From: JBDREF01 sp043820045
Lineage (GTDB): Bacteria; Planctomycetota; Phycisphaerae; Sedimentisphaerales; Anaerobacaceae
Direction of reading: 5' to 3'
DNA: 5,303 nt
Assembly: GCA_043820045.1 (NCBI GenBank)
Contig: JBDREF010000020.1
Location: 1 to 5,303 of the forward strand
Shown here piece after piece: positions 1 through 5,303 of the stretch. The position numbers and the translations under genes are program-made. Numbering within the stretch: the first letter of the stretch is position 1; each line of letters opens with the position of its first letter. The notes beneath the pieces are model-generated. The model had not been told where the DNA came from. It did not search any database and saw only the letters and a program-made list of their open reading frames with translations.

Positions 1-92
1 CTCGCCATGATGACAAACCTCGTCCCGTGAAAGGTTATTGTCGTCGCCTGATCGTGCATTCTACGAGCGGGTGACATCGACGAGGAAACCAA

Positions 93-166
93 TACGCCCG
101 GCAGGATTCGAACCTGCGACCTTCGGTTTAGGAAACCGACGCTCTATCCTACTGAGCTACGAGCGC
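93..166 (-). tRNA. tRNA-Arg, anticodon CCT
   Basis: Read on the minus strand, this 74-nt stretch folds as a full cloverleaf. The 7-bp acceptor stem (GCGCTCG with CGGGCGT) includes G-U pairs at the end and in the middle. It is followed by TA, a GCTC/GAGC D stem, a TCGGT/ACCGA anticodon stem with loop TTCCTAA, and a GCAGG/CCTGC T stem with loop TTCGAAT. The anticodon is CCT, which reads the arginine codon AGG. The discriminator base is A. No CCA is encoded, because TTG follows, so CCA would have to be added by the nucleotidyltransferase. A matching promoter lies at 186-215. I see no T-rich terminator hairpin in the 92 bases left of the gene. Confidence 0.96.
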
Positions 167-402
167 TCGACTCATAAGTTGTTGCAGTCTAACACCTTCG
201 CGCATCGATTGTCAATCCTTTTAAATCCCGAACGGCATCTCATGCCAAACGCATGCCGAAATCATTACTCATCACCGAGACGGTAACTGCTCCGAATAGC
301 TTCCTGAAGACGAGAACGTAAGCGTTACACAAGGTAACAGCCCGACGGAGATTCAGCCGTTCGCAGCGCAGACAGAAATCGTTACATAATCTTTCCGGAA
401 AC
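167..402. other. Intergenic stretch between tRNA-Arg and RHS remnant
   Basis: Apart from the tRNA promoter I see no gene, RNA or terminator here. The reading frame of the RHS fragment is open back to the TAA at 319-321. The residues encoded by 322-399 do not resemble the RHS or jelly-roll sequence present in the second copy (3369-3455), so the true 5' part of the RHS gene is absent or decayed beyond recognition. Minus-strand reading frames here carry no recognisable motif. Confidence 0.5.
186..215 (-). promoter_or_regulatory. Probable sigma-70 promoter of tRNA-Arg
   Basis: On the minus strand a perfect -35 hexamer TTGACA (210-215) is followed after 18 bases by TAGACT (186-191), a 4/6 match to the -10 consensus. 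TGT precedes the -10 box, as in extended -10 promoters. The start site would fall about 13 bases before the mature tRNA 5' end at 166, a normal short tRNA leader. Confidence 0.7.
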
Positions 403-555
403 GACGACCTGCAATCCTGCATCGACGGCAACCTCCAGCACCAGATAAGCGGCAACGTGGACTGGGCGCTGAAGACCTATACCGTCAACTCCGGCACTCA
501 CACGCTCAAGTGGCGATATGTCAAGGATAGCAGCGGCTCATCCGGAGCCGATCAC

Positions 556-694
556 GGCTGGGTGGACTTTATCCAGTGGACCGGGGCCACTCAGGCGCCG
601 GATCCGGCGAACTGGGACGAGATTAAGTATAAGCACGATGTGGCCGGCCGTCGCGTGGAAAAGAAGGTGGACGGCTACACTACCCGGTACGTCC
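556..694 (+). repeat. RHS direct repeat, left copy (139 bp)
   Basis: Aligned by eye without gaps to 3588-3726, this block differs at 7 of 139 positions (about 95% identity). It covers GWVDFIQW to TTRYV. The preceding 108 bp from IDGN are only about 79% identical, so the similarity rises sharply at its left edge. The two blocks are in the same orientation, 3032 bp apart. Confidence 0.85.
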
Positions 695-834
695 GTGACG
701 GGGACCACATAATCGCCGAATACGACGGCAATAACAACCTGCTCCGCAAATACATCTACGGCCCGGGCATCGACCAGCCCGTCAGCATGATAGAGGTGGA
801 CGACAATAATGCAGCCTACTACTACCACTTCGAC

Positions 835-860
835 GCCCCGTTCGACTACGCTCAGGGCAG
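835..860 (+). repeat. 26-bp inserted repeat that frameshifts the RHS gene
   Basis: Removing these 26 bases restores a standard RHS reading (HFD then ALGSVVALSDS), while leaving them in moves the frame by two bases. The insert contains TCGACTACGCTC at 842-853. The same 12-mer occurs exactly at 3781-3792, and its inverted form with one mismatch occurs at 3738-3749, both inside the second RHS copy. The exact ends are uncertain by a few bases because the original target sequence is unknown. Confidence 0.65.
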
Positions 861-863
861 GCT

Positions 864-1832
864 TTGGGCTCGGTGGTGGCCCTGAGCGATTCGACCGGCG
901 ATACCGTCCAGACCTACGAATACAGCGTATATGGCGAAGTCTCCGCTTCGGACCCCAACCACCCGAACCCCTACATGTTCGCCGGCCGCCGTTTCGACAT
1001 AGAAATAGGCCTTTACTACAACCGAGCAAGATACTACAATCCATATATAGGCCGGTTCCTCCAGATCGACCCGGTCGGTTACGAAGCTGGCATGAACTTG
1101 TATACATACTGCGGCAACAATCCTGTCAGATTCGTGGATCCATCGGGTCTTGAGCCAGAACCGTGCCCTATTTGTGGCAATCCGGAAGGTAGTTGTTCTG
1201 ACCTGTACATCGGTTCAGACCCTTGCTGGGCAGAGGTAACCGGCAGTATCATGACGTTACCTTATCAGTTAGACCCAAGGAAGGTTTCCGTGATAAAGAA
1301 TCTCAATAATTATCTTGATTGGGTCACAGGGATTAAGGGCTTAAAATTCAAAGGTGGCATAGCCCTCAATCTTTGGCAGCAAGATTGGGCCAAGATCGCC
1401 GGAAAGGTGACCAATCCCGCGAGGCACATGGTAAGTCAGTATCTGCAATTCATGAAAAGTCTCACCGAAGTCATCCCCGAAATGATGAATACAACCGCTT
1501 GGAGAGGTTTTTTTGAGGTCCAAATATATAGATGGAAAAGGGACAAGGACGGAAAAATAGTGGAGGAGGACGGCCATAGAGTCAAGGAGGCGGTTGATAA
1601 ACCATATTGGGTCGAAGTTATTAATATGAGAGGACACACGCCTGGTGGGGGATACCTCAACATACAAGATGCGTATCGAGCAGCGGTGAGGGGCAGGAAC
1701 TTTTGGTACTGTTCTAAGCTGGGACGGCCCGAACCTCGTGGTTGGTACAGCGAGGATGAAGGGGGCGGCCTGGGCTTCTATGGGCAAGAGTTCAGGTGGG
1801 AAGGTGTTGATGTGCCCGAATTCGGATACTGA
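864..1832 (+). CDS. RHS repeat-associated core protein with unrecognised C-terminal domain
   Basis: This is the 3' part of the RHS gene in the frame after the insertion (322 residues from TTG 864, a formal start only). Residues 1-95 are the classic RHS-associated core: GSVVALSDS, YEYSVYGE, NPYMFAGRRFD, GLYYNRARYYNPYIGRFLQIDP, GYEAGMNLYTYCGNNP and the terminal DPSGL (92-96). In RHS proteins this core closes the shell that encloses the C-terminal effector, and the variable effector begins just after DPSGL. Residues 97-322 form such a tail. It has four cysteines near its start (101, 104, 111, 121), a middle part rich in W, K and N, charged segments, a HTPGGGYLN stretch (258-266) and an aromatic C-terminus. 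I recognise no nuclease, deaminase or protease motif in it. GC falls from about 62% (541-720) to 52% (901-1140) to 43% (1261-1560) by hand count, as expected if the tail was acquired separately. The next gene starts 64 bases on. The RHS identity is firm. The toxin role is inference, and whether this frame is translated is doubtful. Confidence 0.85.
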   Translation: MGSVVALSDSTGDTVQTYEYSVYGEVSASDPNHPNPYMFAGRRFDIEIGLYYNRARYYNPYIGRFLQIDPVGYEAGMNLYTYCGNNPVRFVDPSGLEPEPCPICGNPEGSCSDLYIGSDPCWAEVTGSIMTLPYQLDPRKVSVIKNLNNYLDWVTGIKGLKFKGGIALNLWQQDWAKIAGKVTNPARHMVSQYLQFMKSLTEVIPEMMNTTAWRGFFEVQIYRWKRDKDGKIVEEDGHRVKEAVDKPYWVEVINMRGHTPGGGYLNIQDAYRAAVRGRNFWYCSKLGRPEPRGWYSEDEGGGLGFYGQEFRWEGVDVPEFGY

Positions 1833-1885
1833 ACCATGGCAATGTTTCCATTGAACAAAAACAATCCGACTTAATCTTCTTTCAG

Positions 1886-1916
1886 AAAGGATATCTATGA
1901 GTAACATAAACAGGGG
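1886..1916 (+). promoter_or_regulatory. Two alternative ribosome binding sites for the exported protein
   Basis: AAAGG at 1886-1890 lies 6 bases before ATG 1897. AGGGG at 1912-1916 lies 7 bases before ATG 1924. Both starts are in the same frame. The second gives a shorter, more typical signal peptide, and the first has equally good spacing, so the start remains open between them. Confidence 0.5.
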
Positions 1917-3135
1917 TAATTCGATGAGGAGCTTGATAAGGAAGATCATTTGCGTAGGATTTGTGTTTGTGCTTATGCCAGTCGTGAGTGCAGCACCTGA
2001 AGACGCAAACAATGCGGCTCTGCTGTACTATCAGGCGTTCTTGCTTTGTCCCGATCCAGATAGTATCCTTGACAAGCAAGAGGACCCACGTGCAGTGTAT
2101 CAGCGTAGTGCCTCCGTGGAGGATATTGCGCAGTACACAGAATATGCGGAAGACTATCAGCATGTCATTCAACTTGTAAGGACCGCCACCAATATACAAC
2201 AATGCATCTGGTCAATACCAGATCAACATGGTCCTGAGGTCCGTGCGGAGCGATGGCGAGCGATCAGATCTCTTAAGTTCCTAATAGGCGCTAATGTGCG
2301 CGTTCTCGCTTATGATGGAGATTACAAGTCCGCGTTGTCCGACAGTCTTATCCTGCGACGGGTCGCGAGGCACCTCGCTGACGATACTGCTGAAGGAATT
2401 TATTATTCCATTCCCTTGGTCGTGGAGAGGTCGAGCCTGTTGTGTCTGAACCGTGTCTTGGATATTATGCCCGCGGACGATACGATACTGAAGTGGCTGA
2501 GGGATCAACTTGCTGACCAACCACCGGTGTCTGAGCCGTTTTCTGGGAAGATGACGGAGGATTTTGAGTGGCAAATCCGTACTATACGAACAAAAGGTCG
2601 AGCCCTTCTGTCAAACCTGAGACTGGAACTTTCAAAGAAGGAATCGAACGAGAAACAGAGGCAGAAGATTCTCGATTTTACGGATGAAGAACTTATTGCA
2701 CAGATTCGCGAACCATATGCAAAGTATTTAGATTCTTCTCTTGCGGCACTGAAGAGGAATAGGCCATATGAAGAGACATATACTGAAATTGAGAGGCTAG
2801 CCCAGGAATACTGTGCACACGCCAAAGACAATCCTATAATTATTCTGACACTGCAAGGAAATGCTGAAATGTGGTCGCGCTTATATGCGGTTCGTGCTGT
2901 TCACCTCGCCCGGTTCAATGCCGTCAAGGCCGCAATAGAAATATATCTGCATAAGGCGACAACTGGCCAGTTGCCTAAGACACTACCCGATGGTTTGCCA
3001 AAGGATCCGTTAAGCGGGGGCAACTTTGAATATAAGATCACCGAGACAGGTTTTACACTACGCAGCAGCAGTTACGAAGCCAAAGATATTAAAAAGTACG
3101 ATATACCAGAGTATGAATTTAAGGTACAAGAATAA
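1897..3135 (+). CDS. Exported helical protein of unknown function, possible partner of the RHS tail
   Basis: The 412-residue product has an N-terminal export signal. A basic RSLIRK stretch precedes a hydrophobic run (about residues 17-30), then a SAA-type signal peptidase I site near residues 31-33, so it should act outside the cytoplasmic membrane. The mature part begins with NNAALLYYQAFLL, a style I associate with large families of secreted planctomycete proteins. It is mostly predicted alpha-helical, with a charged helical region around 210-310. The C-terminal part has LPDGLPKDPLSGGNFEY (about 363-379) and GFTLRS, like the DPxSGxxxxY ending of many such secreted proteins. No catalytic motif is visible. 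It follows the RHS gene by 64 bases on the same strand and shares its lower GC (about 45%). That position is where a cognate immunity protein would lie, but no sequence evidence for immunity exists. ATG 1924 is a plausible alternative start. Confidence 0.85.
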   Translation: MSNINRGNSMRSLIRKIICVGFVFVLMPVVSAAPEDANNAALLYYQAFLLCPDPDSILDKQEDPRAVYQRSASVEDIAQYTEYAEDYQHVIQLVRTATNIQQCIWSIPDQHGPEVRAERWRAIRSLKFLIGANVRVLAYDGDYKSALSDSLILRRVARHLADDTAEGIYYSIPLVVERSSLLCLNRVLDIMPADDTILKWLRDQLADQPPVSEPFSGKMTEDFEWQIRTIRTKGRALLSNLRLELSKKESNEKQRQKILDFTDEELIAQIREPYAKYLDSSLAALKRNRPYEETYTEIERLAQEYCAHAKDNPIIILTLQGNAEMWSRLYAVRAVHLARFNAVKAAIEIYLHKATTGQLPKTLPDGLPKDPLSGGNFEYKITETGFTLRSSSYEAKDIKKYDIPEYEFKVQE

Positions 3136-3368
3136 AGTGAAATCAACATCCCAAGTCACTAACGAGGGTGCTAGGGACAAAACCTATTATTCGTCAGCCT
3201 GATACATTAGTTTGTTTTCTGAAAAAGGGTAATTTTCTCAACGAAACTAAGGACAACTACGAATGGCGGTTCCTTAAGCAACATGTCAGGCTCTCTACTG
3301 TGTTCTTGTCATCCTCAGAGACGGGTAATGTTTACGTTCTCGGCGAACAGCTCGCATCGCCATGTTAG
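3136..3368 (+). other. AT-rich spacer before the second RHS fragment
   Basis: I see no convincing gene here. A 66-codon frame opens at GTG 3168 and ends at TAG 3366-3368, in the same frame as the RHS fragment that follows. It has no spaced ribosome site (AGG abuts the GTG) and no family resemblance. It may be the decayed upstream part of that RHS gene or unrelated DNA. No transcription terminator follows the gene ending at 3135. Confidence 0.4.
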
Positions 3369-3587
3369 ACCACCGTGCAGTCGGCAAGCTCCACGACGCT
3401 GAAGTTCTGGTGGAAGGTCTCATCAGCGGAGTACAGCGGCTACCTCAAGTTCTATATCGACGGCAACTTTCAGCACCTGATTACCGGCAATGTGGACTGG
3501 ACGGAGAAGACGTATAACCTCAGCGCCGGCACCCATACCCTCAAGTGGCTTTACATCAATGACATGGACGAAGAAGGCGAGAACTGC

Positions 3588-3726
3588 GGCTGGGTGGACT
3601 TTATCCAGTGGACCGGGGCCACTGAGGCTCCGGACCCGGCGAACTGGGACGAGATCAAGTATAAGCACGATGTGGCCGGCCGTCGCGTCGAAAAGACGGT
3701 GGACGGCTACACCACCCGGTACGTCC
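3588..3726 (+). repeat. RHS direct repeat, right copy (139 bp)
   Basis: This is the partner of 556-694, in the same orientation and of the same length. The differences are single-base substitutions, several of them at third codon positions. Confidence 0.85.
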
Positions 3727-3730
3727 ATGC

Positions 3731-3802
3731 CTGTGGTGAGCGAAGTCGAATCCAACGGCGACCACAGAACAGTAGGTCCCTCGACTACGCTCGGGACGCC
3801 TG
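3731..3802. repeat. Short palindromic repeat inserted in the second RHS copy
   Basis: The stretch carries two overlapping inverted repeats. GAGCGAAGTCGA (3738-3749) pairs with TCGACTACGCTC (3781-3792) with one A-A mismatch and a 31-base loop. CTGTGGT (3731-3737) pairs perfectly with ACCACAG (3761-3767). The right arm is identical to the 12-mer in the insert at 842-853. GCCTG occurs at 3729-3733 and again at 3798-3802 and could be a target duplication. RHS coding sequence is recognisable on both sides but in different frames, which supports insertion. It encodes no protein, so if mobile it must depend on a factor encoded elsewhere. Confidence 0.65.
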
Positions 3803-3909
3803 CGCGCGCACGGCACCGCCGGCGTGCTCGGCGAATACGACGGCCATCCACAGGACGGCTCAGGCCGCAACAACCTGCTTCGCAAGTACATCTACGGCCC
3901 TCTTGTGAA

Positions 3910-4422
3910 TCAGGACCCTCGAACGTAGTGCAGCAGTATCTGATCCGTCTTGTGCAGTCTTCTGCAAGCCTCTCTTGCTATGTTGAGAATCAGGATACTG
4001 AACAGTTCGAGATCCGACTTTAACAACGACAGCAGAGTGTTTCGCGACAACACGAGCAGCTCAGTATCTTCGACGGCTATAGTCGTGGCGGCGTGCGACT
4101 GGATACCAACCACCGACGTCTCACCAAAACACTCGCCTTCCTTGAAAACCACAAGTTCCAGAGGTGTCTGCTCCGCACCGATCACGAGCTTCACGCGTCC
4201 CGACATCACGATATAGATATAGCTCGGCTGGTCGCCTTCGGCAAAGACCCTCTCCCCCGATTTATAGCGGACCCTTTCAAGGAACCCAACGAGCTTACGG
4301 AGTTGTTTGTCCGAAAGCCCGGCAAAGATGGAAATCTCATTCAAGATAGGCAGAATATCGTTGATATCCGGAGGCCGAAGCAATTGCCCGCCTCTGCAAA
4401 GTTTGTTTCCTTCGTCAGACAT
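3910..4422 (-). CDS. Single-domain cyclic-nucleotide-binding (CRP-like) protein
   Basis: The 170-residue product has one cNMP-binding beta-roll. ISIFAGLSDKQLRKL (30-44) is the usual entry helix. Then come YKSGERVFAEGDQPSYIYIVMSG (53-75) and FKEGECFGETSVVG (93-106), followed by strands to about 128 and a closing helix with IAREACRRLH (148-157). No helix-turn-helix DNA-binding domain follows, so it is not a CRP/FNR regulator by itself; it may regulate by protein contact or be a stand-alone sensor. In the phosphate-binding cassette FGE is present, but the position of the usual phosphate-binding Arg holds His110 in SHAAT, so classical cAMP binding is uncertain. ATG 4422 is preceded by GGGA at good spacing and lies about 31 bases after the predicted start site of the promoter at 4460-4488. 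The frame stays open to ATG 4434, ATG 4500 and TTG 4536, but those would add a hydrophobic leader overlapping that promoter. The stop overlaps the convergent RHS remnant by 19 bases. Confidence 0.88.
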   Translation of the reverse strand: MSDEGNKLCRGGQLLRPPDINDILPILNEISIFAGLSDKQLRKLVGFLERVRYKSGERVFAEGDQPSYIYIVMSGRVKLVIGAEQTPLELVVFKEGECFGETSVVGIQSHAATTIAVEDTELLVLSRNTLLSLLKSDLELFSILILNIAREACRRLHKTDQILLHYVRGS

Positions 4423-4459
4423 GGCCTGTCCCATATGTATAATCAGGAGTATCGAGAGT

Positions 4460-4488
4460 ATTATGCCCGAGGGAAAAGACCTTGTCCA
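4460..4488 (-). promoter_or_regulatory. Probable sigma-70 promoter of the cNMP-binding gene
   Basis: On the minus strand TGGACA (4483-4488, 5/6 match to TTGACA) is separated by exactly 17 bases from CATAAT (4460-4465, 5/6 match to TATAAT). The expected transcription start is near 4453, which would leave a leader of about 30 bases before ATG 4422. This supports the short form of the protein. Confidence 0.6.
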
Positions 4489-4656
4489 CAAGAATCCCAT
4501 TGCGCTGCTGTGAAAATCACGATGGGACCCAAACAAGCCTGCGGCCTATGCGCACCGACAAACACTTCAACGTCACCTTTTTCTTCTATACGCCGTCCGA
4601 TTATGGTGCTAATATGAATGTTGAAGTTTCAGTTTAGAATCTCGCCGGTCCCGACG

Positions 4657-4671
4657 GAAAGGGCGGATTTG
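4657..4671 (+). promoter_or_regulatory. Shine-Dalgarno site favouring a TTG start for the NqrB/RnfD gene
   Basis: GAAAGGG at 4657-4663 lies 5 bases before TTG 4669, which is in frame with ATG 4687. Neither ATG 4687 nor the in-frame ATG 4618 has a comparable site. This is a moderate argument that translation begins at 4669, adding six residues. Confidence 0.4.
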
Positions 4672-4686
4672 CCACACGGTTCTTAT

Positions 4687-5303
4687 ATGGATGTAACGAA
4701 CAAAACCGGCAAAGTATTAAAGAAGCAACCTATAATGCGGCGGGTTCTGGTCGCGATGCTTCCGTGTGTGGCGGGGGCCGTCTATTTCTTCGGCTGGCGC
4801 AGCCTTATTGTAGTGGCGTGGGCGGCAGTAGTCGGCTTTGTCGTCGAGCTGATTTTCACCCGCAGCCGCCGCGAGCCTGTAAGCGAAGCCATTTTCGTAA
4901 CAACCACCATATTTGCGCTGATCATGCCTCCGACTGTCCCCTGGCACGTTCTGACGATAGGAACCATCTTTGCCGTCATGTTCGCCAAGGAAGTCTTCGG
5001 GGGCTTTGGGCGGAACATTTTCAACCCGGCGATGGCGGGCAGGTGCTTCGTTTACGTCTGCTTTCCCGTGGCGCTGACGGGGACATGGGCACCCGCGGCG
5101 TCCGGGCCGTGGGGGGCCCTGGGCAACTGGACGACCATTTCGAGAGAAGATGCCGTCACGAGCGCCACGCCCATGGCGCATCTCAAAGCGGGCAGGATAG
5201 TCCTGAAGCCGGAGGCGGGTACTGCGGGAAGTATTCCCCACGACATCCCTGAAGGTCAGATCATTTCAGTCAAGAAACGAACCTTCCTGAAAAGCCTCAT
5301 CTT
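4687..5303 (+). CDS. nqrB/rnfD: NqrB/RnfD-family ion-translocating oxidoreductase subunit (3'-incomplete)
   Basis: The frame runs off the window after 205 complete codons, roughly half the usual 350-400 residues of the family. These integral membrane subunits of Na+-NQR and Rnf complexes carry covalently bound FMN and take part in ion pumping coupled to electron transfer. Visible hydrophobic segments are at about residues 20-35, 40-57, 67-83 and 88-102. The family signature FGGFGRNIFNPA (104-115) is followed by GRCFVYV (118-124). DAVTSATPMA (155-164) aligns with the flavinylation motif DGxSGAT, making Thr161 the probable FMN attachment site, although the usual Gly is Ser here. The FGGFGRN and NPAMAGR wording is nearer NqrB than RnfD, but I cannot decide with half the protein. 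ATG 4687 is a conservative start. TTG 4669 has the best ribosome site, and the frame is open back to ATG 4618. No nqrA or rnfC gene lies upstream, so this may be the first gene of its operon. Confidence 0.88.
   Translation, partial: MDVTNKTGKVLKKQPIMRRVLVAMLPCVAGAVYFFGWRSLIVVAWAAVVGFVVELIFTRSRREPVSEAIFVTTTIFALIMPPTVPWHVLTIGTIFAVMFAKEVFGGFGRNIFNPAMAGRCFVYVCFPVALTGTWAPAASGPWGALGNWTTISREDAVTSATPMAHLKAGRIVLKPEAGTAGSIPHDIPEGQIISVKKRTFLKSLI

Larger units (their letters stand above)
403..885 (+). pseudogene. 5'-truncated RHS/YD-repeat protein, N-terminal-side fragment
   Basis: This is the upstream piece of an RHS-family cell-surface or secreted protein, and it has no credible start codon. GTG 457 is only the first possible initiator, lies inside the homologous region and has no ribosome site. 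Recognisable sequence begins near 403 with IDGN and NVDW, then THTLKW and GWVDFIQW, a small beta-sandwich-like stretch common in proteins of this type. It continues through YKHDVAGRRVEK, YTTRYVRDGD, EYDGNNNLLRKYIYGPG and YYYHFDA, which are YD/RHS repeats. The natural continuation (LGSVVALSDS) is in another frame from 861. A 26-bp insert at 835-860 breaks the frame, after which this frame meets a stop at 883-885. The block 556-694 is nearly identical to 3588-3726 in the second RHS copy. I infer a broken gene; a sequencing error is less likely because a discrete repeat explains the shift. Confidence 0.75.
3369..3928 (+). pseudogene. Second RHS fragment, truncated at both ends and frameshifted
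   Basis: After a TAG at 3366-3368 the frame reads TTVQSASSTTLKFWWKVSS, then LKFYIDGN, NVDW, THTLKW, GWVDFIQW, DPANWDEIKYKHDVAGRRVEK and YTTRYVH. This is the same beta-sandwich-like plus YD-repeat order as in the copy at 403-885, with a longer 5' part kept. From about 3729 a palindromic insert interrupts it. The RHS reading resumes from 3812 two frames over as GTAGVLGEYDG and NNLLRKYIYGP, and stops at TAG 3926-3928. The RHS-associated core with its DPSGL motif and any effector tail are missing. RHS similarity ends at YIYGP (3900), and the last bases overlap the 3' end of the convergent cNMP-binding gene. It is a pseudogene fragment or an orphan donor segment. Confidence 0.8.

Noticed and set aside
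38..286. 82-codon plus-strand frame reading AGFEPATFGLGNRR
   Set aside because: It is the antisense reading of tRNA-Arg at 93-166, a familiar false protein; there is no other support.
93..1832. Integration of the RHS locus at tRNA-Arg as a genomic island
   Set aside because: The RHS side borders the 5' end of the tRNA, while integrases normally use the 3' end. I see no duplicated tRNA 3' segment and no integrase in the window.
1834..1853. CAATG-TTTC-CATTG hairpin after the RHS gene as a terminator
   Set aside because: Only a 5-bp AT-rich stem with no T-run after it; too weak.
311..3342. 16/18 inverted match between 311-328 and 3325-3342, plus similar GAGACGG strings at 277-283 and 3318-3324
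   Set aside because: A rough estimate gives a fair chance of one such match in a window this size. The bases between do not align and no transposase accompanies them, so I do not call insertion-sequence ends.
3168..3368. 66-codon frame from GTG 3168
   Set aside because: No spaced ribosome site, no family resemblance and an AT-rich spacer composition. Kept only as a note that it is in frame with the RHS remnant.
4423..4536. N-terminal extension of the cNMP-binding protein to TTG 4536 as a membrane-anchored form
   Set aside because: No ribosome site at the upstream starts, and the stretch overlaps a well-spaced promoter. The hydrophobic run is more likely promoter DNA read as protein.
4618..4640. 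TAGAAT (4635-4640) as -10 box of the NqrB/RnfD-like gene
   Set aside because: No acceptable -35 hexamer at 16-18 bases upstream, and it would lie downstream of the possible ATG 4618.

Overview
The window looks like a bacterial chromosome fragment, most likely from an environmental member of the Planctomycetota (Phycisphaerae/Sedimentisphaerales-like). This is an inference from protein style and no search was run. The cues are the wording of the RHS proteins, with a jelly-roll-like stretch joined to a YD/RHS core, a secreted helical protein opening with a NAALLYYQAFLL-type segment, and a single-domain cNMP-binding protein beside an NqrB/RnfD-type membrane subunit.

Layout. Bases 93-166 hold tRNA-Arg(CCT) on the minus strand, with a good sigma-70-type promoter to its right. 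From about 400 to 1832 lies a 5'-truncated RHS gene. It is split by a frameshift at a 26-bp inserted repeat (835-860), then continues through the RHS-associated core to a C-terminal domain I do not recognise. A 412-residue exported protein (1897-3135) follows on the same strand. At 3369-3928 is a second RHS fragment, truncated at its 3' side and frameshifted by a related short palindromic repeat. It ends inside the 3' end of a minus-strand gene for a lone cyclic-nucleotide-binding domain (3910-4422). Diverging from that, at 4687 and running off the window, is the N-terminal half of an NqrB/RnfD-family subunit.

How the parts fit. The RHS C-terminal domain and the exported protein form a candidate polymorphic toxin/partner cassette. 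By hand count their DNA is clearly more AT-rich (about 43-45% GC) than the RHS body upstream (about 62% at 541-720) and the NqrB-like gene (about 62% at 4981-5040). The cassette lies between two directly oriented RHS segments that share a 139-bp block at about 95% identity, so recombination could delete or exchange it. Both RHS copies look decayed, and the RHS part is probably not expressed as one intact protein now. The right-hand genes look like unrelated housekeeping or regulatory and energy-metabolism genes.
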